Part shown: positions 11,876 to 23,900 of the stretch, in pieces
How the letters are laid out: every line of letters begins with the position of its first letter
Position numbering within the stretch: position 1 is the stretch's first letter
Source: Paramacrobiotus richtersi
Lineage: Eukaryota; Tardigrada; Eutardigrada; Parachela; Macrobiotidae
Direction of reading: 5' to 3'
Length of the DNA stretch: 64,000 bases
Assembly (NCBI GenBank): GCA_034698045.1
Contig: JAQGAU010000014.1
Span: 1 to 64,000, forward strand
Position numbers and translations under genes: made by a program
The notes under the pieces: model-generated
What the model saw: the letters and a program-made list of their open reading frames with translations, nothing else
Databases searched by the model: none
What the model was told of the DNA's origin: nothing

Positions 11876-12614
11876 TAATCAACATTCACTTCAGAATAAA
11901 CTGATCGTGCGTGTCCCTAATGAAAGGCAGTATGCTATGACAAATGTATTGTACCGGCTGCCACCATCGTACATCAACTTTGAGGACGCGCGTACAAAAC
12001 CTCTACGGTGACTGTGAGAATCGTTACGCTTTCGGCTGCCGGCTGCTTGTCCTGTCATAGAAGACCTTACAAGGATGCGATTCCGCACAACAAAGTCCCG
12101 AATGCTTGGAAGCACAATTATACCTACGACGCATTCAAAGTGTTTCTTAGTAGAACTGCCTGTTGGAAGATAATTACACAACATTTCTATGGGTACAGCA
12201 GGCCCAGTGCTGTATTACATACTGGCATCGCGATGTGTGCCTCGCGTTTAGGATTTTATGACAGTTTCCTTTAAATTGACCGGTTTTCAACAAGCGCACT
12301 TTCGATGTTTGGTGCATCCCAGTGCGACTGATGTCTAATTGTGGGATTATACCGGAAACACAGTTCTAAACATTGCGCCGACTTCTTTTGCGTTAATATT
12401 CCACGATCATGGCTTAAATGGCGCTCGTTAAATACCGGAAGCAATGAATGGAGCCCACGTAATACTGCAATAAAATACTGCCGAATAGACCGTGCGGTAT
12501 GCAATACGCTGTATTTAGGCTATCTAATCGTACATACAAGCTACCTCCCAAGTTTTTCCCGAGAGTCAGATCAATCTTCGTGGCGCAGTTCTTCTGCTGA
12601 ATATCGATGCCAGG

Positions 12615-13694
12615 ATGGCGAACAACACGTCCACCAATAACACCACAACGCAACCAATTGCAACTCCCGCTGTTTTTTACAGCTGGTTCATCGGCACGTC
12701 CCTAATCACCACCGTCGGCACATTCTTCAGCGTTACCCTGATCATCGTTGTTCTGCTGCAGAACACCAAAAACCTCCGTGGTGGCATTCTGATCTGCAGT
12801 TTCCTCTTTATCGACCTCCTAAACGTTGCGGTCTTCGCAACCGTCGACAGGATCATCATCTTCCGCACCCAATTAGGCTACACGGACGCCGTACAATGCG
12901 CAGCGGTTTCGTTTTTCCGTTCCGCAAACATTGGTGCGACGTATTGGTCAGCGGCCGTTTTGGCTCTCAATCGTTTCACGGCGAGCTATTTCCCCCACCA
13001 ATGTAACGGCATCTTTAGCGTTAGAAATAACATTATTTACACAGCCAGTTGCTGGTTGATTCCGGCTTGTTTGGAAATTTTGTTAGCAACGAAGATTGCC
13101 GGATTCTCGCCAAGGATGTTCCCACTGGGAAATTGTGGGATTGTGCCAGTTCAACCACAGCTCTTCAGTTTGGTAACAACCCTCGAAGTGCCGTTTCCAT
13201 TGGCAGTTCAAGGGGTAGCGTATGTTTTCTTAGCGGGGAAGTTATTTCAAAGGGGCACGGTTAATTCCGAACATCCTGAAAACCTGGTCAAACGCCAACG
13301 CCAGGTTACACTGGGAAAGATCTTGATCATTTCGTATATTTGGCATTTGGTGTGTTTTTTACCGATTCCCATAACAAATACAATCCGCCCTGGATACTTT
13401 GTTGGGCGTCCGATGGCGATGCTCGGCTTGAGAGTCCTGGAACTGTGTGGATCAGCTGGCACACCGGTAAAGTGAACAAGTTGTAAACCGTTGCTCAGGT
13501 GCGTGAGTATGACGGTTTTTGGATTGTAGGTTATCTTCATCCTGTTAGGAAATGATTACCAAGTTGGACTGAAGAGTTTGATGCAGGGGAAACGGATCAA
13601 ACAGATTAAAGGAGCGGCTAGTGTTGCTAAAACGGGAAAGACCAGTACGGGTCATCGGACGGAAGGTATGGGCCGGTTCTCACACGAACAGTGA
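12615..13694 (+). CDS. rhodopsin-like orphan GPCR, copy 3
   Basis: Exons 12615-13466 and 13530-13694 with a 63-bp intron give 338 residues, the same length as copy 1. The N-terminus (MANNTSTNNTTT) is richer in N-glycosylation sites than in the other copies. TM1-TM2 differ from copy 2 at several sites, whereas DNA from 12927 to 13567 is identical to copy 2. Key motifs: LALNRF at the end of TM3, NCGI with the loop 2 cysteine, KRQRQ before TM6 and SAGTPV in TM7. The protein ends ...GRFSHEQ, like copy 1 (...GRFSRDQ). AATAAA follows at 13724-13729. It is likely a seven-helix surface receptor with unknown ligand. Confidence 0.88.
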
Positions 13695-13723
13695 GCATGT
13701 GTCTTTTTGCCACCTGTCGTGGC

Positions 13724-13729
13724 AATAAA
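13724..13729 (+). terminator. probable poly(A) signal of GPCR copy 3
   Basis: AATAAA 30 bp after the TGA stop at 13692-13694, in a T-rich context. Confidence 0.55.
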
Positions 13730-15144
13730 CACTAATCTGTATAAAGTTTTGCGTTCTACTGAATCCCTGCCGGTTGTCAAAGCGCATTAATTTTGAAGTA
13801 GCGCGACCACCTTCGACTTTGTAATTTTCGGTTTTCCGTACATATTTGTTATATCATAAATCTGTGCTATTGCAAGCATCACATAATTTGTCGCAATTCG
13901 TAACTATTAATTTATTATACCAGCCCATTATACCACCATTTATTATCTATTATACCCGTTAGCAATCGAAACATCTGGGCACCTTCGGTCCTGCTTCGAC
14001 CGAGCTTATTCGGTTCGTCGGGGTGAAAATTCGTCAGTTACCGAAGAAGTGCGATCGATCGCGTTAGTTTAGTTGTTGTTATATATATAGGTAACGCTGC
14101 GGCGGTTTTGGAACTATGCCTGTGGCTGTACCTACGTTTCGGGAGCGCGAATGGTGATTTTGGTTGTTTTTCAACGTGTGAAGCTGTTCATTTCGGTAGC
14201 TTTTTTAATGCGATGGTCTTCTTCTTAACCTTGAATAAAATGGTCTCGTTTTATACCAGCACTTCCATGCGCTATGACATACATAAAGGACGGTACATTG
14301 CCCACTACGCACTTTTGCCGCACCTGCTTCGGACACAATCAGCGACTTCCAACGGTTTATGCAGGAAACAGGATGAATTGTTGGTAACTTGTCACTGCTC
14401 GAGTTTGTACTCTGTCACTTTGTACTATGAAGGTCAGTACACAAGCACAGAAGGCTGGACGTGTTCGATTACTGCAAGTCTTCAGGAAACAGAGCAGAAT
14501 GTTAGTGGCGTAATCAAGATGTAGCAACAACCATGTGGCTGGCACAGTTTGTTCCACCGTTAAAGAGCCTGGACTAGATGGTCAGTTTGCTCTAGCCAAA
14601 AGGTACGTATCTGGGTCGATCTTCCGATTATGCGTATCTGGGTCGATCTCCCGATTAGTAATACAGACTCGTACAACTGCGTTACTGCAGTTCGAAACTT
14701 AGTATTACATGAGTGCTCGCAGAGAGAAACGGTAAATTCGGTTGTGCCAGTACAATGCTATGGTATGCAAGAAATTCCATGTAACAGGCAGTTCCCTGGC
14801 ACCTGCTCCATAAGCCACTTCAGAATTTTGGTGTGCAAGCCACCTGACATTTGCGTAGTTGTCCGCCTATGGAGTGGGTAATCGCCTTCGAAAAACAAGA
14901 ATTTGACCGGCAACTGCATTAACTATCAACCGAGAAGGAGTGGTTAGCATTAATTTTTCTATTGGAAATCATGTCTTCCAGATCATCTTCCGCTGTAAGT
15001 ACTGACTGACACCGAAACATTTTCTTATTTCAACTATAGATTTATAATTTTGTACCTCATCCACCAGTGTCAGTGTAACAGGCGGTAGTTCGTTTTCTGC
15101 AGTTAATTGTTGGGTTTTTTTTATTGCAAAGCTCAGTATACAAT
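13730..15144. other. intergenic; small direct repeat and duplicated GPCR flank
   Basis: A 138-codon open frame at 14108-14524 has no recognisable domain and is not called. Near 14604-14657 the phrase gtatctgggtcgatctcccg is tandemly repeated twice. From 14800 to 15060 the sequence is a diverged copy of 9410-9680. Confidence 0.5.
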
Positions 15145-17939
15145 ATGCAGTTAAGTTTGCTGATCATTTACCAAGGTTTCGTTGTATACGATGTCGCGGC
15201 TTCCAGCACACATAGTCATTTGTAATACTTTGTAGAATGGCGCCCAGCACTGCGTTATTAAGCACAAGAATGACCAATGGATTCCGAATGACCAGTGGGC
15301 TGCGTTGCACGCGGTGGATGTGGTTATCTCAACCAGCAAACCCAATCAAACCTCATCCGGCATCGACAACTTTGGCTTGGTACGTACCCTTGCCGTAAAC
15401 TCCGTACCTACATGTGTACATATGCCGGTGTGCAGTTTTTAACAAAATTAGTTTTTTTCACATATACAGTTAAAGTTAGTTTTAGTTGACGTTGAATGTA
15501 TTTAACTGCATACTGTATTTAAGATGAATAAACTAAGGCAACATCTTGTATGCGATGTGCTAACTTGCAGCACGATTCAGAGTCCACCAAGGAACAGCAT
15601 TTTGACAATGTATAGTGCTCTACGGGTTTGCGGAAATGAGTTCGCGTGGTTTATAACAAAGATGTCTGATATAGGGTATCAACGGACACAGACAGTATCG
15701 ATTCGTACATCTAGAAGCAGTCGTAAAAAGAGTTTATTCGCACGCCTTGGTTCTTTCGCCGAGTTTCTGCAGTATCATCGAAAACGTGACGACTGTGTTA
15801 CGCGGTACATGGTGCGCACCTTCATAAATGTATGCCAATCTAGGGCAAATTCCTGGAGAGCCTACCCGACAAAGCCGGCCAGCACTGGCAACTGGAGTAC
15901 CGTTTCACCAGCAGCCGGTTTGACAACAAATGGAGCATTACAGTGGACGCCTTTCGTTCGGACGCCACATGCACCATAGCCGTGGAAGCCGTTGTTGCGC
16001 GCGTTGAGGACTTCGAGGAGTGTCCTCCGGAGACCAAAATCAACAAGCGCCCTCTGGCGCTCTCTCCGCAGCTCCTGCACACGCTGATCATCCACAATGG
16101 ACGGAATGGCACATACTACACACGCACTTTCAACAACTGTCAAATGTGGATTATCGTGCATCTGGAAGACATGCGAGAGGCGCTGGGGTTGAAGGAAATG
16201 CATCTGGGATTGCCTGAAGGCTACCATTATCCCTTACGGTGAGCACAAATGAGTTTAACCTTAGATAAGGCAGCTTGAATGTATGTACTGCATGCACAAG
16301 GCCGGAAAAAAAAGTTTTTTTATCAGTGCATAACAAATGCTGTTGGTTACATAAAGAAAGACAGATTACGAATGGTATAATTATTTCTTGCGGATTTTCT
16401 AAATCCTGGGGAGGCTTCTTTCGACATAGAACATATCGATCTCATGCCAATTCAACGTGGGATTGGATTTAAAAGCAGCGTTAGATCTTTTTAACCATGA
16501 GATGTTTAAAGAATGCTGCTCCTGCGACTGCAGCTATGTACTGTAGGTATGTATTAAAATTTAAAACCAGGAATGAGATCCTCTCAAACTGGACTGTTGT
16601 AAAGCGCACCAGGATGCGTCGGGTGTTATCGGTGGTAAAAGGTTACGTAGCTAATGCAGGAGAATTAGAATCCCGCACGAAGGTCACAATCACGAGTTTA
16701 TTCAACAGTTGAATGGAAAAAGTTGTTCGTAAGAAAGAGGAAACAGTTCGCCAGTCAGCCCGCTAAAAAGTGATGAGAATCTTCCAATTCTCAGATCTCG
16801 CAAGGCCGAGCGGCTATGAAGATCAAAGCAATGGAAATGTTAAAGGAAGTAGAGAGAACAGGTGAACATGTGTCAATAAAAGTACGACATACAGGCAAAT
16901 CAGTTTATCCGTTATAGTATGTAAATGGAAATGTAAATTATACACATAGGGAAATATACAGAATGTTATGTGGATGGTCCGTTGCATTGAAGAATTATCT
17001 GGTCTCATATTGTACTGTGCATCGACGGTGGTAGAAATACAGCCTAACACGCAGTAAGTACATAATGTGTACGAGTATAATACGTCTATGTGTTACAAGT
17101 ACATAATGTGTACACTGTAATATTAATGCATGACACTTTGGCAGCATACTGAAGTTTACCCAGTACGTGGTCAGACTGCTGAAACGTGTATCTGTCACCA
17201 CATAACCGATGCTCATTTGTAGGTCCATGGCGCGTAGCGGCTGGATTACGCTGGGCCTTACTCCGATTGTGTTTGGGCTGGATGTGATCACGTCAGCTAT
17301 CGAGAATCTCGCCACTTCCAGCGGTACGTGTTTCTAAAGCAACCAACGCTTGTTGTTTATCTGTAGTTAGCCTGATTTCCATGTGAACTGTGTAGATCCT
17401 TCTCGTTCCATAATGAAGTTCACATAGCTACAATTCGAAGTGCAATAATAATAATAATAACAGGACAACAGAAACAAATAGTGCATTTCACATAAGTTAA
17501 CTTGTATAACAGGAAAAGGGAAGAATGACGGATGCAAATGTATATCGGTTATTATGTTTCTTACAAGTAAACATCAACTGTTTTGTCTGAAATCTGTTAA
17601 TTTTAAACTATGATGTTGTCGTATTTATTGACCAACTATTCATAGCTCTGAATGCTACTGAACAGTACGACAAACTAGCAGCTTCGCCATGACTTTTTCC
17701 TTTTTTTATTTTGACCTCGGGTTTATTATTTTATTTTCTACTTACTATTTATGTGTTACTTAATTGTTATTCAATTTTACATCCTCTTTCTAGCAAAATC
17801 TTCGAAGAGGAAACCCGACACGGCGAAAAAGCAATGGAACAATAAATCATCATCTGGTCGTACTTCTTGGTCATTTCAGCAGCGTGACACTGAGGAAAGC
17901 GATCGCGAAGCCCAACAGATGGAATATAAATGGCTGTAA
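15145..17939 (+). CDS. orphan single-pass membrane protein, multi-exon
   Basis: Four well-supported exons join in one frame: 15236-15379 (48 codons), 15844-16238, 17223-17323 and 17794-17939 (TAA). Phases match at every join and the sites are GT-AG; together they encode 261 residues plus a stop. The 5' end is uncertain. A 12-codon exon at 15145-15180 (MQLSLLIIYQGF) joins in frame but has a weak donor (GTTGTA). The ectodomain has few cysteines and sites such as NGT. Exon 17223-17323 encodes a hydrophobic segment (WITLGLTPIVFGLDVITSAI), followed by basic KSSKRK as a stop-transfer and a polar Gln/Ser-rich tail ending EYKWL. I infer a type I surface protein. I do not recognise the family; a lectin-like fold is only a guess. 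The intron at 16239-17222 (984 bp) holds nothing recognisable. Confidence 0.7.
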
Positions 17940-18448
17940 ATCATTCGACTATTGTACTTCTTTAAACCGTGCTTATTTGTTTACCACGCCCACTAATCAA
18001 ACAACTGGCTTTTATTCATCTTTTTTGAGCTGCAATTACCATGTGCATTTTACGTATCTTGATTGTTCAATTCGTTAAGCCGCAGCAGTAAACCGTTCTT
18101 TACCGGCAATTACTATTACTTTGCAGTAAAAATGTGAATAACGCACTTTGGCGACCAAATTGGACAGTTATACCAGTAATTTGTATAAATTGTGACAAAA
18201 AACGAACATGCGGAATGGTTAGATGTCTGCTGCTGATTACATGCAATGAACATTCTAATGTACAATGAACATGCCTGTAGCTGAAAGTTACGAGTAGCCG
18301 CTGTTGGATTTATTACATCCACTTCAGTCAAACTTTATTTGCTTGTGCATTCAGAGATTGAGCATAGGCATTACGACAGGAGTTAACATTATCATCATTC
18401 TGCTGTACAGCTTTGTCTAGTTTGTATTTAACAGTTTATACAGCCGTC

Positions 18449-19337
18449 ATGCTGTGGCAGTTGACCTTTACCATCGCGCTAGCGGGAATCGCTAAAGGTA
18501 AATTTTGTCTATACTACTATATTGGCTTCAACCTGCCTGTCTTAATTTTTTTCTCATTGAATTGTTCATCTCGCATTTTTTTAGCAATCGTTAATACTAG
18601 CAATCAATCATTGTTGGTTGTTTTTCTTTTGATTTGTTCGTTTTTGTTCGAGTTGTTTCTGCATTACACTATGTAAAGTAAAGTACCAAAACACCTAGTT
18701 GTTCATATTCTTTATTAATTTCTTGGCTTTAACAGTAACTTAGTGCGGTGTGCTTCTTTATCGGCGATTGGTTAATAATTTATGGAGAAATCTATAACGT
18801 TGTAAATGTTAAAAGCGCCAAGATTGTTTTTCCCCCAATGATTGCACAATTTTAGTTGCACCATTGTTTTAAACATTGCCGATCCGTTCGTATGCAATTG
18901 AACATTTCCGTCGACAATGCATCGTTCCGTTTGTATAATGTATCATACCGGTACTTTCTGTAGCCCTTCCCCATGACTACTACGAAGACGCCGCAGCCCT
19001 AAGCGCCTACGTTGACCAGTATATGGGCCGGTCAGCGCCCAGTCTGGAAGCCCGCCAGGTCATCTTCCAGCTGCCCGAGACCAACTCGCCCGGCTTCATC
19101 AAACTACAGGATAACTACAAGGGCGGCGTGGCCTACGCCCTGCCCCCGCCGGTCAACAAGCACCTCCTATCCGCCATTCTGGGTCCCAAGATTGACGACT
19201 ACCTGATCACGGCGGGCGCGAAGAACCAGTTCGGTGGACACTGGGGCATTGATAAGATGCCGTATTATGACAATAATCCCGTGGATCAGTATCTGATCGT
19301 TAAGCATGATATGATTAACGCGCCCGTATCGCCGTGA
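18449..19337 (+). CDS. small secreted protein, 140 residues, unrecognised
   Basis: Exon 18449-18497 encodes a signal peptide (MLWQLTFTIALAGIAKA, last codon split by the intron), and exon 18964-19337 encodes the mature part. The intron is 466 bp with GTAAAT donor and tgtag acceptor, phase 1. The mature protein starts LPHDYYEDAAALSAYVDQY and contains no cysteine. It is rich in Pro, Tyr and Asp, with GGHWGIDKMPYYDNN near the C-terminus, and ends INAPVSP before TGA. Codon use in exon 2 is noticeably GC-rich at third positions compared with the neighbours, which suggests high expression. I know no family for it. Confidence 0.75.
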
Positions 19338-20416
19338 AAATAGCGTGTTTTATGTTCTGGATTAGATGACAATAATATATAATGATGGTTTAGAATAATT
19401 TCATATCAGTTGCTGTACATTTGACTCGGCATTCTTGCGTCGAATATGTTTATTGTATTTTTTTAAGTTATTTGCTCAACGGTTGTAGTCTAAGCGGAAT
19501 TGGCAAAAGATGTATTTTTTTCTTTAATGTTCGCGCAGAAGAGTAAATAGAGGGAATCTAATGAATGAAATGACAGTTTTCTTTGAAGGACATTTAAAAA
19601 GTTCGTTTCCGAAGCAGATCGGTATATTTCCGGCGAAACGCCTATCATTCTTAAATAGACCATTTACTGTATATTGTAAACTCTAGTTCAGGTAGTCAGC
19701 AAAAGTAGCCTATACTTTTCTGATTAGTGCGTTCTGGCCAGTTTTTGCTCAAATAGACAATGAGGTGCACGTTGAGTGATGGCGATTAACATTGGCTGTG
19801 AACTTGATTACTTTGTCGTTTGGCCGTTGATCGCTAAATGAAGGATCAACGGAATCCCCATCGGCTGTAGTGTTGTTTAACGAACACAATGTAGTTATGA
19901 ACATGTTTTTCCGTGACAGACAGTTTGTCCGTTTTGATCGAGAGTGCATACTGCCGATGATACTGGTACAAGTTACAACTACCCGTTTACACAGTTAACA
20001 GACATTAAAATTATGGTACTCTGTGTGATCTGCGCTGTAAAGTTCTGGTGCGAGAGATCGATTAAATGGAAATTACAGACATTGGGAGGCAGCAGAAAAG
20101 ATGCTAAATTCTGTACATATACTGTACACGGTATATCACACCCATAAATGTAACAATATGAGAAAGATTAGCGATTTTAGCCATGCGGGCCACTCATAGC
20201 CTATTCGGGCGTGGGCCAACGGAGACCGCAGTGACCCCGTTTCCGGTTGAGTTGTATTATTGACATGTGGCCTAGTTGCATGCAACCAGCCATCCAAGCA
20301 AACGAAAGGCATGTCATTAATTTTTGTAACATGCAAATATTATTAATCGCGGTAACGTTAGCGTTCGGCTTATATTTTTTTTCTGGATTGTTGTAAACGT
20401 TGTAAACATCTGATAT
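19338..20416. other. intergenic, nothing recognised
   Basis: Only short frames without domain or splice support. The first 200 bp are probably the 3' UTR of the gene ending at 19337. Confidence 0.5.
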
Positions 20417-20587
20417 ATGAAACCGAGGAACGGAAACAAAATGTATCTGTATATCCACACCATATTTGCCCCTAAACAACAAAAATCGAAACGTAAGAGA
20501 CACGAGCCAAAGAACACGTTCTTCGGAACCCTCGCCGTTATCTTCGCTTTCCTGAGTTTCCTCATCCTAATATTGATAGCGGCGTAG
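20417..20587 (+). CDS. 56-residue tail-anchored microprotein
   Basis: ATG at 20417 (a second in-frame ATG at 20441) to TAG at 20585-20587. A basic segment (QQKSKRKRHEPKN) is followed by a hydrophobic stretch TFFGTLAVIFAFLSFLILIL and a two-residue tail, the layout of a tail-anchored or single-pass small membrane protein of the ER type. GC content is raised over the last 100 bp. It could instead be the last exon of a longer gene: an acceptor-like site is not obvious, but the first 20 residues look less protein-like than the rest. I do not assign a family. Confidence 0.5.
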   Translation: MKPRNGNKMYLYIHTIFAPKQQKSKRKRHEPKNTFFGTLAVIFAFLSFLILILIAA

Positions 20588-20729
20588 GATCAGTAGGCGG
20601 CGTAGGCTGTAGATAAGTTAAGAATGTACAGTATTAAAGGTTTCCCAAGACGCTGGTTGTGTTGGTGCCGATTCGCTTACCATTCTTTAACTTGATAACA
20701 GCGCAGTTGGAGCCGTGGAACAGCTGAGC

Positions 20730-20850
20730 CGAGCAAGAGATGCGGGAAGACCACGTACGCGTGATTACATCGCATACATTGGATTCCATTTGCATACTTA
20801 CTAGACCACGTACGCGTGAGTACTATACATTGGATTCCCTTCGCACACTG
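20730..20850. repeat. tandem duplication of ~70 bp
   Basis: The phrase agaccacgtacgcgtga occurs at about 20747 and 20802, each followed within 30 bp by tacattggattcc. It is a simple two-copy tandem duplication. Confidence 0.6.
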
Positions 20851-21908
20851 ATCCGTCTCCCAGATGTACATCTGGGAATCGCTGGCTCACAGTGTGCACA
20901 CGTAACCATTCAGTGTTCCTACTCCAAGATCCCTTCTTGGGACGGGCAGGTCACCAGAGTATCGCGAAGGTACCAGCACTGTTATTTTAACCCAGGTGCA
21001 TGATAAAACGTTATGTATGCCTTTGATTTACTAGTAGAAGGTTTTAGTTGCTAAAATCGTATATTGTTGTGTATAGAGGATAATAGAGCTAGGACATCCG
21101 TTTCGTTCGGTCGATGACTTCGATTTCGTTATTATCATTGGGCGAAGTACTGTGTTTGGGTAAAGTGTGTGGGCCATGAAGAGTATTATGGCTTGGTGTA
21201 CGGCAGTGCAACCTAATAGACCATATTGTTACAATGTACATTACAATTATGGCTGTATTAACATTTAGTTTCATTGTTTTGTGCCTAAGGAGTTAAAATA
21301 TCAAGCCGCGAACACACCGCCTAAAAAAACTCTTAACAAGGCTTCAGCTACATATTTCGCCAGTCGATGTAAAGATTCGGTACGAAACAACACAACGACA
21401 ACGAAACATATCTAGACTCACCTGCACAGCAAAGATTCGGTTTTATTGGCGTAATGGGTCATTTCATCCAGCACATCACGACTTTCGTTTCTAGGTCAGT
21501 AAAACTTGTGCACATTGAACACGAACCGTTCCTTTACAAATGTAGAGATTTTCTTTGCAGTACGAAACGATTCGCCCAGTAGCAAAGGGAACTGCTGGCA
21601 AACTTGGAGCCGGTTGGAAAGCTAATTTCATTTCGTTTCATTTCCTCAAATATATACAGTTTCGCTGAACAAACAAACATCAAATAAAAAAACATCTATC
21701 CCAATTAGCGCGTGTCATGAGGCTGTTGCCAAAACTGACGGCACATTACCACGCTGGATTTCCATACTCATACGCTATGGGAACGTTTCGTTAGAATATA
21801 GTTATGTTATCTTTATCAACAGAAATAGTACGGGATGGGAACCACCTCCTCCCAATCAGACTGGTCTTGGTTTACAAAAATCCTTCACCTCAGTCTAAAA
21901 GCTAGCAA
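20851..21908. other. intergenic downstream of LRR copy A
   Basis: No gene recognised. The stretch next to 21909 is the 3' side of the minus-strand LRR gene. Confidence 0.5.
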
Positions 21909-23445
21909 TTAGCAGGAACCGTTTGCGACAACGTAAGTTACGGTCACCGAACTGTCGTCCAACACTTCTCGCAGACGTGTCAGAAACCCGTCCACTTTCA
22001 ATTGACAATCGTCACTTAAATCGCTATTAAAGGTCAGAATCTTGGCCGTCGATCGGTCTGGATCGAACACATTGATACTCCCTAATCCGTTACGGCATTC
22101 CGCTTTTACGTTATCGCTCCTGTTCGAAATCCGGGTAGGTATCCCGAACTGCTCCAACGCAGTGTGATGCAGATAGTTCAGCTTGCTCCCGCAAAAATAA
22201 GCCCCATCGCTGATGAAAACAACGGCCGTCAGATTACCACCCTCCAGGCTGTGATTGGATGCTCTCAGACCGTCTACTGTGCAGTTGACTTCCAGGGTTT
22301 TCGGCGCGGAGCAAAATGAACCTGGTTTGCTAACTAGAACGTTCTTGCCTAACGAAACAAACAATAACGCTGTTAAAATGGATATACAATTCAAGTATAT
22401 TTCTTTACAGTGGTTGTATGCATCCAGGTTGCGATTCCATCCATCCTGCGCGCCTTCGCGTGTTCCGCAAGAAAAACTTACAACTGCCTTTGTATGTGCA
22501 GACCGCATTCGTAACACCCATCTTATAAAGTGCTCCATTTCGCAGCACGAACAGTCATTCGACGATGGACAAAACCTGTTTCTAAGAGCATTTAACAAGA
22601 AATTATTTGAATTCCGTGGAAAAATCGCATCCAAAACATCATTCCCCATCGACGTCAGTGCATTGTTCTCCAGATTTAGCTCGTCCAACCGTAACTGAAA
22701 CTGTGGACCGGTTTGTTTGAGTGATCGCAGTCCCGGCGTTTGACCGGAAACCAACAGTCGCGACTGTCAATACAAAGAAAACACGATTCAGTATTCTATA
22801 ACAGTTACTTTCATGTCAATGAGTCATTACCAAAGAGTTTGTTACCGGTCGAAACGCCGCAAAATCCAGCTCGAGAACTCCATTATGTCCCAAACAAATC
22901 ATCCTCAACCTGCTTTCAGCATTTACCGAGTCAGTTAATGACTGAAACGTGTCGATTGCAATGTTTTCGATGTCGTTGCTGGCGAGATCCAGAAACATTA
23001 AACTCCGGAAACCTCGAAAGAATTCCCCATCCAGATAACCGATTCGGGACCAGCGAACAGTTAGGTCCTTTATCAGATGTTTGACTAACTGGAACAAGCG
23101 ATTAAGCGGAATACGACTACCGTCAGCCCCCTGAAACCCCCGTAAATCCACTTTTGTTAAATCTGGTCGGTATGGAATCGGTTCCAGGTTGTCATGTAAA
23201 GTGTTGCAGTAGTATTTGGCTCCTCCGGAAGGTTCTCCGCTGTGTGTATTGGGACACTCAAGGAAAATTGTTTGGACATGCTGTGGGATGTTGTGCACAT
23301 GGAAATTGGTGGGAAAGTCTAGATTGGCTCGTTTGCACACGAGGGTCGTACCGGTGACGAAGCACTGAGGATGTGGCAGCTCACTGAAGCCCAAGCAATA
23401 CCTTGCACGAATCAGGATAACGGTTAGATACAAAATGGCCTTCAT
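21909..23445 (-). CDS. secreted leucine-rich-repeat protein, copy A
   Basis: Three exons on the minus strand, 22831-23445, 22409-22763 and 21909-22333, give 464 residues. Introns are 67 and 75 bp. The start at 23445 was chosen because it opens with a signal peptide (MKAILYLTVILIRARYCLG); the frame is open further upstream. A cysteine-containing N-cap (PHPQC...C) precedes LRR units such as LMFLDLASNDIENIAIDTF, LRMICLGHNGVLELDF and LDELNLENNAL. A cysteine cluster (CPSSNDCSCCEMEHFIRW) resembles an LRR C-cap. The C-terminal domain has conserved SINVFDPDRS and several N-glycosylation sites, and the protein ends NGSC. No membrane anchor is seen. It is probably an extracellular recognition protein. 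It is intact and paralogous to copies B and C. The 75-bp second intron is in frame and without stops. Confidence 0.82.
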
Positions 23446-23900
23446 GGTTAAAACAACATCAAACGGATTCTTCCGTGTTCTTTGAGCACCAGTAGACTGC
23501 TGGTGATTTAGCACACATGCATGTATTTTGTATTTGTATTTATCTGGTAACAAAACAAAGCCCTTTCTGGGACGTACCAAGTCCGATTGCATACTACAAA
23601 ATTCACAGGAAATTTAGTACTGAAAATCTGAAAACCCCAAAACTCTGAGAAAAGAGATCGCTAGGCAAGGTCTGATGTACAGTAACCGCAACCGTCGCAT
23701 GTGCACTTACAATTGTCAGCAGCAACGGGAATGTATTAGTAGTGTGTTTATCTCCGGCACCTATCGGAACAGTACATCACATTTAATGTTGATATCGGAA
23801 CAAGAAATCTGCGATATTACCGATCTCTGCGCGACTGTTGTAAACGCGTCGGGCAACGCGTAGAATATATTCGGTACCAGAATTAGCGCCACAACGAACG
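23446..23900. other. upstream of LRR copy A, nothing recognised
   Basis: Presumed promoter and 5' region of the minus-strand LRR gene. No motif could be supported. Confidence 0.4.

Noticed and set aside
14108-14524. 138-codon open frame on the plus strand
   Set aside because: No internal ATG near a plausible start, no signal peptide pattern, no recognisable motif and no paralogue. Not enough to call a gene.
15524-15979. 151-codon open frame on the plus strand
   Set aside because: It overlaps the well-supported exon 15844-16238 in another frame and has no domain or splice support of its own.
20730-20850. Possible CRISPR-like repeat-spacer array
   Set aside because: Only two repeat units with unequal flanks, in a eukaryotic setting; a simple tandem duplication.
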